A DNA stretch of 64,000 bases from an uncultured Sphingomonadaceae bacterium (GTDB lineage Bacteria > Pseudomonadota > Alphaproteobacteria > Sphingomonadales > Sphingomonadaceae): contig CANLSQ010000002.1 in the NCBI GenBank assembly GCA_947493955.1, positions 704,568 through 768,567 of the forward strand, given 5' to 3'. Below the pieces are notes generated by a model, which ran no database searches, was not told where the DNA came from, and saw nothing but the letters and a program-made list of their open reading frames with translations. Position 1 is the stretch's first letter. Each line of letters begins with the position of its first letter. Both the position numbers and the translations under genes were made by a program. Positions 53,882 through 63,085 of this stretch are shown here, piece by piece.

Positions 53882-54355
53882 ATGACCGAAGATGTACAAG
53901 CCAAGCCAGCGGGACTGAAAGGCGACCCGATTGAATTTGCGGTGATGACCGAGATCGGAATCATCAACCAGCTTGCCGATAACCTGTTTCAGGCTCATTT
54001 GCCCAAGGGGATGACAGTGGCACAATTTTCGGTGCTTAACCATCTCCTGCGTCTGGATGTGCAGGAGACCATCAGCGAGCTTGCCGGCGCGATGCAGGTC
54101 GCCCAGCCAACTATGTCATCAACCGTCCGCAAATTGGAGGACAAAGGTCTGGTGGAGCTCATCCACGAACCCAATGACCGCCGGATCAGACGGGTCGCTG
54201 TAACAGCCACTGGCGCGCAGCTCAGAAATGACGCGGTTGCGGCCCTCGCACCCATGGCGGATATCTTGCGCGCGAATATTCCGGAAACGGATTGGGAGGC
54301 GCTATTGCCGCATCTGCATCGTATCAGAGTGTTTCTGGATCAGTTGCGAGATTGA
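53882..54355 (+). CDS. MarR-family transcriptional regulator
   Basis: A 157-residue MarR regulator with the winged helix at about 45-100: TISELAGAMQVAQPTMSSTVRKLEDKG, then the wing HEPNDRRIRRVAVT. The ATG at 53882 follows AAAGGGA. It lies behind the nitroreductase gene and probably represses the promoter at 52649. The ligand is unknown; oxidants or aromatic compounds are usual for the family. Confidence 0.88.
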   Translation: MTEDVQAKPAGLKGDPIEFAVMTEIGIINQLADNLFQAHLPKGMTVAQFSVLNHLLRLDVQETISELAGAMQVAQPTMSSTVRKLEDKGLVELIHEPNDRRIRRVAVTATGAQLRNDAVAALAPMADILRANIPETDWEALLPHLHRIRVFLDQLRD

Positions 54356-54398
54356 TCTTTATCTTCCCAACCAAATGCAAAATGATTGGAGCAGTTTC

Positions 54399-55304
54399 TT
54401 AGACATTCAGTTTGGAAAGCTCTTTCACCATAAAATCAATAAACGCGCGAACATGGGGGGCGATTAGCTTACGGGAGGGGAAAGTAATAGAAACAGGGAC
54501 GGACCGCGCATAGTAGGACGGCAGGATCCGTTTGAGAGATAACGGTTCGGTCGATCGGTCAAGCAATATATCGGGTAGAACAGCGATCATCTCGTCCGAC
54601 CTTGCCAGTGCCATCAGCAGCCAAGGGTTCATGGCGATCAATCTCGGTTGTAGATCGATCGTATGATTTTCGCCGGTCTTGTCAGTAAGGATCAGCGATG
54701 GCGCGCTACGCATGCCGTGATGGAGAAGCGCTAGCGGTTTGTCGGCAAGGGTCTCGATGTCCTCAATCGGTCCGAGAATGCGAAGCGTGCTTTCTGAAGC
54801 ATAGAGGCTCGCCGTCACCAAGCCGATATTCTTTGAAATCAGGCTTTCGTCCTGCGACGGGCCCACACGCAGGCCGACATCAAAACCTTCGGTAATGAAG
54901 TCGACCGCTCTGTCCGAAAGATCTATGCTGAGATTAACCTCCGGATAGGCTTTGAGGAACGATCCGATGGCCGGTGCCAGCAAAGCCTGGCCCAGAATTG
55001 TTGGGGCAGTGACCTTCAGATCTCCGGCTATGCGTTGGGAACTGCGCGCCAATATCGTTTCCACGCTCTCTGCTTCCTCAACCATCCGCCGGGCATGGTC
55101 CAGGATCGCAAGAACAGCCTCGGTTGTATTCACGGCCCTGCTGCTTCGCGTGAACAGTTTGACACCAGCCCGCTCCTCCATCTTCTGCAAGCGCCGACTG
55201 AAGGACGCAGCCGGCATATGCAATGATGCGGCCGCCGCCCTGAAATTAAGATGCCGCTCAAGCGCGATCAGCACTTGGGCATCAATGATTTCTGAAATAA
55301 TCAT
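54399..55304 (-). CDS. LysR-family transcriptional regulator
   Basis: A 301-residue LysR regulator. The N-terminal winged helix (LIALERHLNFRAAAASLHMPAASFSRRLQKMEERAG, then LFTRSSRAV) is followed by the two-lobe effector domain. It is transcribed away from a cysteine hydrolase gene, the usual LysR arrangement, so it probably controls that gene. The 136-bp region between holds an eight-base inverted repeat (55368/55419). Confidence 0.88.
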   Translation of the reverse strand: MIISEIIDAQVLIALERHLNFRAAAASLHMPAASFSRRLQKMEERAGVKLFTRSSRAVNTTEAVLAILDHARRMVEEAESVETILARSSQRIAGDLKVTAPTILGQALLAPAIGSFLKAYPEVNLSIDLSDRAVDFITEGFDVGLRVGPSQDESLISKNIGLVTASLYASESTLRILGPIEDIETLADKPLALLHHGMRSAPSLILTDKTGENHTIDLQPRLIAMNPWLLMALARSDEMIAVLPDILLDRSTEPLSLKRILPSYYARSVPVSITFPSRKLIAPHVRAFIDFMVKELSKLNV

Positions 55305-55367
55305 ACCGGTTTCAACAATGCTGCGATCTAAATCTGTTCATGGATTTTCCGCTGTCTGAGGGTCAAT

Positions 55368-55426
55368 ATTTCATGTGGATATAGGGCCTTGGCGCCCAAT
55401 AACCAATGCCGATGAAATCATGAAAT
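55368..55426. promoter_or_regulatory. Inverted repeat in the LysR/hydrolase divergent region
   Basis: ATTTCATG at 55368-55375 and CATGAAAT at 55419-55426 form an eight-base inverted repeat, 43 bp apart. The arms flank the space between the LysR gene and the hydrolase ATG at 55441. They may be part of a LysR binding region; support is modest. Confidence 0.35.
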
Positions 55427-55440
55427 GGAGAATATTCATA

Positions 55441-56112
55441 ATGACCCTTCCAACTTCCGAACTCACACCTGACAATTGTGCCTTTCTCATGATTGACCAT
55501 CAAGTCGGGCTATTCCAGTTCTTAACCTCGATCGAGCCGCTACGTCTGAAGAATAACATTCTTGGCCATGCGAAGACGGCAAAGGCATTTGATATCCCGG
55601 TCATTATGGGGACAAGCTGGCCGCTTGGACCCAATGGCCCGACGATGCCCGAACTGGTCGAAATATTTCCAGATGTTGAAATCATTGATCGACCCTTTGT
55701 AAATTTCTGGAGCGACGAAACCTCTCGGAAAGCAGTTGAGGCAACCGGGCGCAAGAAACTCGTTATTTCCGGTCTTGCCACTGAGGTCTGCGCGGCTTTC
55801 CCTGCGATCTCGGCGCTCCGTGAAGGCTATGAAGTTTATGTTGTCATTGATGCCTGCGCCGATTTCAACAAAGAGATTACCGAGATCACGACGCAGCGCC
55901 TTGCTGCGGCCGGGGCTATAGTGACAACCTGGGTGGCGGTACTGGCTGAACTATGCGCCAATACACAAGTCAATGGTGCCCATATTGGTACGTTGCTCGC
56001 CCATCATATGCCGCAATATTATGCCGCTATGAACAATTTCCTCGCGACAGCAGAGCATGCCGATGAAGTTGCCAAAGTGGTTGGATTGACCGGCATTCCT
56101 CCGATACAATAG
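55441..56112 (+). CDS. Isochorismatase-family cysteine hydrolase
   Basis: A 223-residue hydrolase with the catalytic triad of the isochorismatase-like family: Asp19 in MIDHQVG, a Lys in TGRKKLVISG and Cys117 in LATEVCAAF. The family hydrolyses amides or vinyl ethers; YcaC-type members are close in length. GGAG lies about ten bases upstream of the ATG at 55441. It is divergent from a LysR gene and ends before a 13-bp stem-loop. Confidence 0.87.
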   Translation: MTLPTSELTPDNCAFLMIDHQVGLFQFLTSIEPLRLKNNILGHAKTAKAFDIPVIMGTSWPLGPNGPTMPELVEIFPDVEIIDRPFVNFWSDETSRKAVEATGRKKLVISGLATEVCAAFPAISALREGYEVYVVIDACADFNKEITEITTQRLAAAGAIVTTWVAVLAELCANTQVNGAHIGTLLAHHMPQYYAAMNNFLATAEHADEVAKVVGLTGIPPIQ

Positions 56113-56131
56113 TGACCGCTAGATACTAAAA

Positions 56132-56166
56132 GCCGTTCGGCAGCCATTGCGATGCTGCCGAACGGC
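56132..56166. terminator. Bidirectional stem-loop between converging genes
   Basis: GCCGTTCGGCAGC at 56132-56144 and GCTGCCGAACGGC at 56154-56166 form a perfect 13-bp stem with a nine-base loop. On the leftward strand it is followed by TTTTAG. It lies between the converging hydrolase and DUF885 genes and can serve both. Confidence 0.75.
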
Positions 56167-56200
56167 CAAATTTGGTTGAGCCTCGGAGTGGAGCGAGACC

Positions 56201-58036
56201 TTAGCTCTGCGTCGCAATCCAGTCGTCGATCTTCTTCTCCAGAACCGTCATCGGTAATGAGCCAGTATTCAGCACCTGATCATGAAACTCGCGCGGGTCG
56301 AATTTCTCGCCGAGACTGTCCTCGGCCTTTTTCTTCAGCCGCTGGATGGTCAGCGCACCGATCTTGTAAGCCAAAGCCTGAGACGGGATCGCAATATAGC
56401 GTTCGACTTCGGCGGTGGCGTCGGTTTCACCCATGCTGCTATTGTCTAGCATATATTGGATAGCCTGTTCGCGCGTCCATTTCTTGCTGTGCAGACCAGT
56501 ATCCACGACCAGCCGCATGGCGCGGAGCATCTCGTCGTCCAGATGACCGAAACGCTGATAGGGATCATCGAACATGCCCATCGGGAAGCCGAGTTTTTCG
56601 GAATAAAGTGCCCAACCTTCGACAAAAGCAGTATTGCCGCCAAAGCGCATGAAATTGGGCAGATCTTCGTTTTCCTGCGCCAGTGAAATCTGGAAATGGT
56701 GACCGGGTGCGCCTTCATGCAGGTACAGGGTCGTCATGCCGGATGTGTTGCGTGATGGCAGGTCATAGGCGTTGAAATAGAAGACGCCGGGACGTGAACC
56801 GTCGGGAGTACCGCTCTGATAAGAACCGCCTGCCTGGAATTTTTCAATCGACTCGTCATAGGGACGAATTTCCAGTGGTGATTTTGGCAGTACCTTGAAC
56901 TGGGTCGAGATAACCTTGTCGACTTCCTTGCCAAGGTCATAATATCCCTGTGTCAGCGCTTCGCGGGATTCCGGATGGAATTTGGGATCGGTGCGCAGAT
57001 GGGTGAAGAACTCTGACAATGTGCCCTCAAAGCCCACTTCGTCCTTGATCGCTTCCATCTCCGTCTTGATCCGGGCGACTTCGCTGACGCCGAGATTATG
57101 GATATAATCGGCCTCAAGAGGCAGGGTGGTCGTGCCCTCGATCAGATGCTTGTACATCACATCGCCGCCCTTCATGTAGGACAGGCCGACACCTTCGCGG
57201 GCGACCGGCAGATATTCGTTTTTCAGGAAATCATGCAGAGTCTGATAAGATGCGAAGATTTTTTTTGTCATCGCTTCATATTCTGCGGTTAGGCGGGTTT
57301 TGTCGGCATCGCTGAAATCTTCTGGAAAGGCCTTGGTCGGCGCCATGAATGGGCTACCATCGAGGCCCAGCCCGATTTGGGTTGCGAGCTGCTCGACTAC
57401 ATTGCCCACGGTCAGCTTGGTTTCAACCACCCCGCTGTCCATACCCTGACGGAACCGGCCAACCGAACGGTCAATGAGCGTAATAAACTCTGCATGGCGC
57501 TTCAGGTTGTCTTCGTAGTTTTTGACGGTCTTAAACGGAGCCGCACCCTTGCCGGACGCAAAGGTCGGGTAGAAGGTGTGAAAGCCGCTAAAATGATTAA
57601 GCGGACGGACGACGGTCAAGTCCATAATTTCCTTCGACATGCCTTTGATAGCCTGTTTCTTGTCCCGCATGAACACGTCATAGGCAATCTTGTCGGTGAC
57701 ACTCAGCTTGCTGCGGTCAATGGCCATGAGTGCTGCCAGTTCGCTTTCTTCAGCTGCCAGTTCGGCAGCAAAATATTCGTCACTGATATAGTCGCCGAGG
57801 CGGTCGGCATAGCGTTCATCGCCGCGGAATAGGGCACCGATCGGATTGCGCCGCAAACTGTCTTCATCACTCTTGGCGAACAGGGCCTTTAGCGTTTCGC
57901 TCTCGCTCATCGCCGGTTTGGCGGCGTCCTCTTGGACCGCGGCGGCGCTGGTTGCGGACAGGCTGTTTGCATGGGCTGCCGAAGCGGCGGCGATCAGGCT
58001 GGCACTGGCCAGCAGCGCGAGAGTTTTATGGATCAT
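56201..58036 (-). CDS. Secreted DUF885 metallopeptidase-like protein
   Basis: A 611-residue protein with a Sec signal (cleavage expected after SAAHA near 23) and the DUF885 domain. The zinc-peptidase-type motif HEGAPGHHFQ is at 440-449, with a later VEGWALYSEKLG carrying the third ligand region. DUF885 proteins look like M3/M32-related helical metallopeptidases and occur as lipoproteins or secreted proteins in proteobacteria. The substrate is unknown. It stands alone, in convergence with the hydrolase. Confidence 0.85.
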   Translation of the reverse strand: MIHKTLALLASASLIAAASAAHANSLSATSAAAVQEDAAKPAMSESETLKALFAKSDEDSLRRNPIGALFRGDERYADRLGDYISDEYFAAELAAEESELAALMAIDRSKLSVTDKIAYDVFMRDKKQAIKGMSKEIMDLTVVRPLNHFSGFHTFYPTFASGKGAAPFKTVKNYEDNLKRHAEFITLIDRSVGRFRQGMDSGVVETKLTVGNVVEQLATQIGLGLDGSPFMAPTKAFPEDFSDADKTRLTAEYEAMTKKIFASYQTLHDFLKNEYLPVAREGVGLSYMKGGDVMYKHLIEGTTTLPLEADYIHNLGVSEVARIKTEMEAIKDEVGFEGTLSEFFTHLRTDPKFHPESREALTQGYYDLGKEVDKVISTQFKVLPKSPLEIRPYDESIEKFQAGGSYQSGTPDGSRPGVFYFNAYDLPSRNTSGMTTLYLHEGAPGHHFQISLAQENEDLPNFMRFGGNTAFVEGWALYSEKLGFPMGMFDDPYQRFGHLDDEMLRAMRLVVDTGLHSKKWTREQAIQYMLDNSSMGETDATAEVERYIAIPSQALAYKIGALTIQRLKKKAEDSLGEKFDPREFHDQVLNTGSLPMTVLEKKIDDWIATQS

Positions 58037-58183
58037 GATATTTCCCTAGTTTGTGCTGTTGTGCACGGCTAACACAGCTTGGTTTCACCTGCAACGATTG
58101 CTGATGTCGTTCGTCGAAGGGAGTCGGTCGTTGGTCAGCGAAAATCGGCTCGCTATCGCCGTGATATTTGGTGATATATCCGT

Positions 58184-58903
58184 TTAGTGTTTCCAGCGAC
58201 CCTTCCACCGGTTGAGACGAAACCATTTGGTGATGATATATTTGGTGCCCTTGATCACGGGCGCGCCGGCATGCAGCGTGTTGAGATTGGGCCTGCCATC
58301 CAGTCCCATATTGTTCCAGACAAGCAGCATCCCCTTACGCGGCTCGACCTGATATTCGAGCTGGGGAAAAGCGGTCGCGCCGCCTTCTTCGGGCTCATTC
58401 AGATAAGCCATGGCGGTCCAGCTGCGCTGCCCCCCGTTATTTGCCTCCACCTTGGTCCAGTAATCCTCGGTCTCATGGAAGAAGTCGTGATGATCCTTGA
58501 ATTCCTGACCAACCTCGTAACGCTGTCCCTGCAAGATTTCGCTATGCGAATTCTCCAAGCCCATCAGGTCGCAGATGGATTGCTCAATGCGCTGAATATC
58601 CTTGTCATGGGCGCTGACATTGCAACTGTAGCTGGTCCGGTATCCATCGCGCTCGGTGCCGGTATAGAGGCTGGAGGGAACGGCCTGGGCATCGATCATT
58701 TTGATCAGCAGATCACAATCCTTGTCGGTGAGAAAATTCTGACATACGAATAGTTGCGCGTGGGGACTTTCCAACCACTGTACATGCGGATGGGCGTTCA
58801 ACCGGTCTGTTACCGAACGCGTAATTTCGGCGAGGCGCTTGGGACTGTTGTTCCGGTTTGCTTTGGTCCTGGTAGCGGAAACTTTGGAGACGGACGCGTT
58901 CAT
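58184..58903 (-). CDS. 2-oxoglutarate/Fe(II)-dependent prolyl 4-hydroxylase-like protein
   Basis: A 239-residue P4H-type oxygenase. The iron ligands are His138 and Asp140 in DHHDFF and His211 in TLHAGAPV; Lys221 in KGTKYIITKW should bind 2-oxoglutarate. The fold start HVQWLESPHAQLFVCQNFLTDKDC is typical. It hydroxylates a proline or other residue or a small molecule, using oxygen and 2-oxoglutarate. It begins five bases after the stop of the amidohydrolase gene, suggesting cotranscription with it. Confidence 0.88.
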   Translation of the reverse strand: MNASVSKVSATRTKANRNNSPKRLAEITRSVTDRLNAHPHVQWLESPHAQLFVCQNFLTDKDCDLLIKMIDAQAVPSSLYTGTERDGYRTSYSCNVSAHDKDIQRIEQSICDLMGLENSHSEILQGQRYEVGQEFKDHHDFFHETEDYWTKVEANNGGQRSWTAMAYLNEPEEGGATAFPQLEYQVEPRKGMLLVWNNMGLDGRPNLNTLHAGAPVIKGTKYIITKWFRLNRWKGRWKH

Positions 58904-58908
58904 GTGTC

Positions 58909-60222
58909 TCAGTCAATCACTCTGCCGCGAACCATCACCCAGTCAATCTTTTCCAGCACCGTAACTTCCTCAAGTGGGTTGCCGTCAAAGGCGATCAGGT
59001 CAGCGGAATATCCCGGTGCGATCCGACCAATTTGTTCCTCCATACCCAGTACTTCGGCAGCCAACGTGGTCGCGCTTATGACGGCCTCGCGCGGTGTGAG
59101 GCCGTGGCGAACCATCAGGGCAAATTCCTCAGCATTGCGGCCATGATCAAAGACTCCGGCATCCGTGCCAAAGGCCACAGGCACGCCCATGTCTTTCGCC
59201 ATAGTCACGGCTTTGCCGACGCTGCCCAAAGTTTCGCGAATCTTGTTCTCGACAACCGGCGTATAAATGCCTTTGCCGAGCCCTTCGCTCACTCCCTGAA
59301 AGGCCATCAGGGTCGGGACCAGCGCGGAACCGCTGGCTTTCATGGCCTTGAGCGCAGCCTCATCTGCAAAAGTGCCATGGTCGATCGTATCAATACCGGC
59401 ACGGGCCGCGGCCTCAATACCGCGCGCTCCGTGCGCATGGGCCATAACTTTCAGTCCAAGTGAATGGGCGGTATCGGCAATGGAAGTCATCTCCGCATCG
59501 GTAAAATGCGCTTCCAGGCCGCGGCCCTGCTGAGACAGCACACCGCCGGTAGCGGTAATCTTGATAATATCGGAACCGGCGCGGGAGGCCTTGCGGACTT
59601 TCTCCGCGCACTCCACCGGTCCCGTGCAGCTATAGCCGCTGGCCAGGGCATCGTTGATATCTTCCTTGAAGCCCGTGGTGTCGCCATGGCCGCCGACAAT
59701 GGCCAGTGCCGGTCCTGCGGCAATGATGCGTGGCCCCGGTATTACACCCTCGGCTGTCCCCTTGCGCAGGGAGAAAGCGGAATATTGCGATGAGCCTGCC
59801 TCGCGAACGGTTGTGAAGCCGGCCTTGGCAGTCAAAAGGGCATTTTTGGCACCAACAACGACGCCCCATTCAGTAGGTTCAGTGGCCTGTTTCCAAAAAT
59901 CGCCGCCGGGATCACCGGTAAGATGGACATGCAGGTCAATCAGGCCCGGCATGACGGTCTTGTCCGACATATCGATGATCGTGACAATATCTGTCGCTGC
60001 ATAAGGTATAGTGGATCCTGCGTCGACTTTGGTAATTTTGCCTTCGCGCACGGTGATGATGGCCGGACCGGTTGCGCCTTTTGCCGGATCAGCGATAAGG
60101 TTGCCGACTTGGATGAACGTGACATGATCCTCTGTCGGCACGTTTTCATCAGCAGGCGCATTAACGGCAAAAGCGGGGGCTGCGAGGCCCAATGCCAGCA
60201 TTGCAAGCAGGTACCGGATCAT
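58909..60222 (-). CDS. Secreted amidohydrolase (imidazolonepropionase/prolidase-like)
   Basis: A 437-residue amidohydrolase with a Sec signal (cleavage expected after APAFA near 19). The metal motif DLHVHLTGDPG, a lysine-containing ITATGGVLSQ region, VMAHAHGARGI and VAFGTDAGVF cover the usual binuclear metal site. Relatives with signal peptides act on Xaa-Pro dipeptides or N-acyl amino acids, but substrates vary widely. It is followed by the hydroxylase gene five bases away, a pairing of exported hydrolase and cytoplasmic oxygenase whose link is not clear. Confidence 0.86.
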   Translation of the reverse strand: MIRYLLAMLALGLAAPAFAVNAPADENVPTEDHVTFIQVGNLIADPAKGATGPAIITVREGKITKVDAGSTIPYAATDIVTIIDMSDKTVMPGLIDLHVHLTGDPGGDFWKQATEPTEWGVVVGAKNALLTAKAGFTTVREAGSSQYSAFSLRKGTAEGVIPGPRIIAAGPALAIVGGHGDTTGFKEDINDALASGYSCTGPVECAEKVRKASRAGSDIIKITATGGVLSQQGRGLEAHFTDAEMTSIADTAHSLGLKVMAHAHGARGIEAAARAGIDTIDHGTFADEAALKAMKASGSALVPTLMAFQGVSEGLGKGIYTPVVENKIRETLGSVGKAVTMAKDMGVPVAFGTDAGVFDHGRNAEEFALMVRHGLTPREAVISATTLAAEVLGMEEQIGRIAPGYSADLIAFDGNPLEEVTVLEKIDWVMVRGRVID

Positions 60223-60297
60223 ATCTCAATTTTCCTCAACTATCTTTTAGCTTGTGTGCGCCGGACAGCAGACTGTTTCAAGAGGGAAAATGGAACA

Positions 60298-60327
60298 AGG
60301 CCCGCAATCATTGCTGATCACGGGCCT
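60298..60327 (-). terminator. Stem-loop behind the arginine-rich protein gene
   Basis: AGGCCCG at 60298-60304 and CGGGCCT at 60321-60327 form a seven-base perfect stem. On the leftward strand it is followed by TTGTTCCATTTT, so it may end the transcript of the upstream gene, 27 bp past its stop. Confidence 0.55.
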
Positions 60328-60353
60328 CGCCTAAGGAATATGATTTTTATAAC

Positions 60354-61571
60354 TTAGTAGAAGAAGTCGTAAATTACATCGACGACACGGCCATCATAGG
60401 TATCGACCAAGAGGACGTCGTCATAATAACGGATCCAGCGATAGCCGCCATATGCCGGTGGCAAACGGTAACGCCACGGGTCGTTTATCCAGTAGCGCGA
60501 TCCGAAGAAGGATGAGCCCAGATAGATGCCGATGTTCCAGCGGCGGTAGCTATGCCCGCGATAGGGTGCATAATAACGGCCTACGCGATAATAGTTGCGG
60601 TTATATTTGCGGTAGTTCCGCCAGTTATAACGGCGGTCATTGCGCCAGCCGCGATTCCATTTGCGATAGTCCCGCCGTGCATCGCGATAGCCTTTGCGAT
60701 AACCCCGACGGTTGTCGCGGTAGCCATAGCGACGGTTATCCCGATAGCGGCGGTCAACACGGCCATCGCGGTTGCGATCCCAACGCCGATCAACGCGGCC
60801 ATTATTGTTGCGGTCGAAGCGGCGATCTATGCGTCCGTCGCGGTTACGATCCCAGCGGCGGTCCACCCGGCCGTCCCGATTACGATCACCCCGGGCAGCG
60901 GCCCGGCGATTTTCCCGATAACGTCGGTCGATCCGGCCATCGCGGTTGCGATCAACCCGCCGATCGACGCGGCCATTATTATTGCGGTCGAACCGGCGGT
61001 CAATGCGTCCGTCCCGGTTCCGGTCAAAGCGGCGGTCTACCCGGCCGTCTCTATTGCGATCACCACGTCTGATAGCGCGCCGATCCGCACGGCTACGATC
61101 ACGCTGCGCAACATCCCGACGGGCTTGTCGGTTCGCGCGGCCGACATCCGCGCGGCTGCGAGAAACATTGCGGTTAACGTTGCGATTTTGTTGGCGTGTC
61201 GCTCTGCGCTGTTGCCGCATCTCGGCGCGATCACCTTCGGTCAGTACATTGGCACGTCCACGATTGTTGCGGTTTTCGGCGCGCGCAGCCCGTCGGGTAT
61301 CGCGATTACCGCGATTGGCTCTGCGCGCTTCACGATTGCCGCGATTGGCCCTTCTGGCCTCGCGATTACCGCGCCGTTCCCCGCGATGGGCGCGGCGTTC
61401 TCCGCGCCCATCGCGCTGAAAGGCGGTACTACCTGTGAGATTATTGTCAAAGACGATCGGAGCAACGCTGCGCGTGTTCTGATTCAAATTAGTGGCGAGA
61501 TCGGCGGCAGAGGCCGTTGCAGGCGTCAACATGGTGGCTGCCATCAGGCCGGTTACAAAAAATAGTCGCAT
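60354..61571 (-). CDS. Secreted arginine-rich repeat protein with RcnB-like C-terminus
   Basis: A 405-residue protein with a Sec signal (cleavage expected after TASA near 22). Residues 51-170 are an Arg/Asn-rich region with a ten-residue tandem repeat (EARRANRGNR twice, 71-90). Residues 171-218 and 229-276 are two blocks of four 12-residue units each with the pattern D-R-N-x-D/N-G-R-V/I-D-R-R-(aromatic or V), the spacing of an EF-hand loop with position 12 changed to an aromatic or aliphatic residue. The C-terminal 80 residues (LPPAYGGYRWIRYYDD, LLVDTYDGRVVDV) resemble the RcnB family of periplasmic metal-related proteins. By hand count about 115 of 405 residues are Arg. GAGGAG precedes the ATG at 61571. 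Function unknown; a role in metal, polyanion or envelope binding is inferred. Confidence 0.75.
   Translation of the reverse strand: MRLFFVTGLMAATMLTPATASAADLATNLNQNTRSVAPIVFDNNLTGSTAFQRDGRGERRAHRGERRGNREARRANRGNREARRANRGNRDTRRAARAENRNNRGRANVLTEGDRAEMRQQRRATRQQNRNVNRNVSRSRADVGRANRQARRDVAQRDRSRADRRAIRRGDRNRDGRVDRRFDRNRDGRIDRRFDRNNNGRVDRRVDRNRDGRIDRRYRENRRAAARGDRNRDGRVDRRWDRNRDGRIDRRFDRNNNGRVDRRWDRNRDGRVDRRYRDNRRYGYRDNRRGYRKGYRDARRDYRKWNRGWRNDRRYNWRNYRKYNRNYYRVGRYYAPYRGHSYRRWNIGIYLGSSFFGSRYWINDPWRYRLPPAYGGYRWIRYYDDVLLVDTYDGRVVDVIYDFFY
60744..61061 (-). repeat. Eight in-frame 36-bp repeats coding EF-hand-like loops
   Basis: The DNA for residues 171-276 carries two blocks of four 36-bp units, separated by a 30-bp spacer. 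Third units in both blocks read DRNNNGR, so the blocks look like a duplication of a four-unit cassette. The repeats are coding, not CRISPR. Confidence 0.9.
61302..61361 (-). repeat. Tandem 30-bp coding repeat
   Basis: Residues 71-90 of the arginine-rich protein are two copies of the ten-residue unit EARRANRGNR, with a degenerate third copy after them. It is a second, different repeat within the same gene. Confidence 0.75.
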
Positions 61572-61718
61572 AGGCTTACTCCTCACTACGCGACTCCGTT
61601 TGCCGCATCTGTGGAACAAGTCATAGCTTGTTAACCCTGTCAGATAGCTGAACTTTGCTGTAATATTCAGGAAAGAATCGACTTATATGAACAAAAATTA
61701 CCCAGTTGTGACGGTAAA

Positions 61719-63071
61719 CTAGGCGTTTTCATCCTTATCAAGCCACTCTTCGAGCCATTTAATGGTATATTCGCCGGATTGAAAACCTTCATCATAAACC
61801 AGCTTTTGATGCAGCGGGATGGTGGTTTCGACGCCTTCGACAACAAATTCGTCCAGTGCGCGTGCGAGTCGCATCATGCAGCCGTCCCGGGTTCGGCCAT
61901 AAACAATCAGCTTCGCGATCATGCTGTCATAATAAGGCGGGATCGAATATCCGGCGTAAAGTCCACTATCGACGCGGACATGCATGCCGCCGGGGGCATG
62001 ATAGCTGGTCACCTTGCCGGGAGAAGGTGCAAAAGTTTTCGGATTTTCGGCATTGATCCGGCATTCAATCGCATGACCGGTAAATTCCAGTTCTTCCTGT
62101 TTGACCGAAAGATCACGGCCATCGGCAATACGGATCTGTTCGCGGACCAGGTCGAAGCCGGTAATCATTTCGGTGACAGGATGCTCAACCTGCAAACGCG
62201 TGTTCATCTCGATAAAGTAGAACTCACCATTCTCGTACAGAAACTCGATTGTGCCCGCGCCGCGATAGCCCATGCCCTTCATGGCATCCACACAGACCTT
62301 GCCCATTTCTTCGCGCTGTTCTTCGGTGATTACCGGTGAAGGCGCTTCTTCGAGCACTTTCTGGTGACGACGCTGTAAGGAACAGTCGCGTTCACCGAGA
62401 TGAATGGCATTGCCGCGGCCGTCGCCAAAGACCTGAAATTCAATATGTCGCGGATCGCCGAGATATTTTTCAATATAGACCGTCGCGTCACCAAAGGCCG
62501 CTTTGGCTTCGGTGCCGGCTTGCTGCATCTGGGTTTCCAGCTCGGTCTCGTCGTTCACAACTTTCATGCCGCGTCCGCCGCCGCCAGAGGCTGCCTTGAT
62601 GATAACCGGATAACCGACCTCAGCCGCCACCTGTTTGGCCACCTCGATGTCGCTAACTGCGCCATCGGAACCCGGAACCAGCGGAATGCCGAGATCGCCA
62701 GCGGTCTTCTTGGCAGCGACCTTGTCGCCCATGACCTTGATATGTTCCGGCTTGGGGCCGATCCATTTAATGTCATGCGCTTCGACTACTTCGGCGAAAT
62801 GCGCGTTTTCCGACAGGAAGCCATAGCCTGGGTGAATCGCATCTGCGCCGCTGATTTCGGCTGCGGAGATAATCGCGGGAATGCTCAGATAGCTGTCGGT
62901 TGCCGAAGGCGGTCCAATGCAAATGGCTTCATGTGCCAGCCGCACGTGCATCGCATCTTCATCGGCGGTGCTGTGCACTGCGACGGTGTCGATGCCCAGT
63001 TCTCTGGCAGCGCGCAAGATACGGAGCGCGATTTCGCCGCGATTGGCGATCAGGATTTTGTTGATGGTCAT
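61719..63071 (-). CDS. accC: Acetyl-CoA carboxylase, biotin carboxylase subunit
   Basis: A 450-residue biotin carboxylase. It starts with the biotin carboxylase N-terminal domain ([17 protein letters not shown]), has the glycine-rich [12 protein letters not shown] loop near 160-171 of the ATP-grasp, the [11 protein letters not shown] region and the [16 protein letters not shown] catalytic block. It carboxylates the biotin on AccB with ATP and bicarbonate, the first step of fatty acid synthesis. It lies 14 bp behind accB on the same strand. Confidence 0.97.
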   Translation of the reverse strand: MTINKILIANRGEIALRILRAARELGIDTVAVHSTADEDAMHVRLAHEAICIGPPSATDSYLSIPAIISAAEISGADAIHPGYGFLSENAHFAEVVEAHDIKWIGPKPEHIKVMGDKVAAKKTAGDLGIPLVPGSDGAVSDIEVAKQVAAEVGYPVIIKAASGGGGRGMKVVNDETELETQMQQAGTEAKAAFGDATVYIEKYLGDPRHIEFQVFGDGRGNAIHLGERDCSLQRRHQKVLEEAPSPVITEEQREEMGKVCVDAMKGMGYRGAGTIEFLYENGEFYFIEMNTRLQVEHPVTEMITGFDLVREQIRIADGRDLSVKQEELEFTGHAIECRINAENPKTFAPSPGKVTSYHAPGGMHVRVDSGLYAGYSIPPYYDSMIAKLIVYGRTRDGCMMRLARALDEFVVEGVETTIPLHQKLVYDEGFQSGEYTIKWLEEWLDKDENA

Positions 63072-63085
63072 GCGCCGCGTCTCAT

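Noticed and set aside
60744-61061. Regular 36-bp repeats considered as a CRISPR array
   Set aside because: The units are contiguous, in frame and coding, with no unique spacers of equal length between identical repeats.
60552-61565. Long open frame on the + strand opposite the arginine-rich protein (337 codons, rich in Ala/Val/Ile)
   Set aside because: It mirrors the repeat DNA of the arginine-rich gene in the antisense frame and has no ribosome binding site, signal or domain. The minus-strand frame has a signal peptide, GGAG site and RcnB-like domain.
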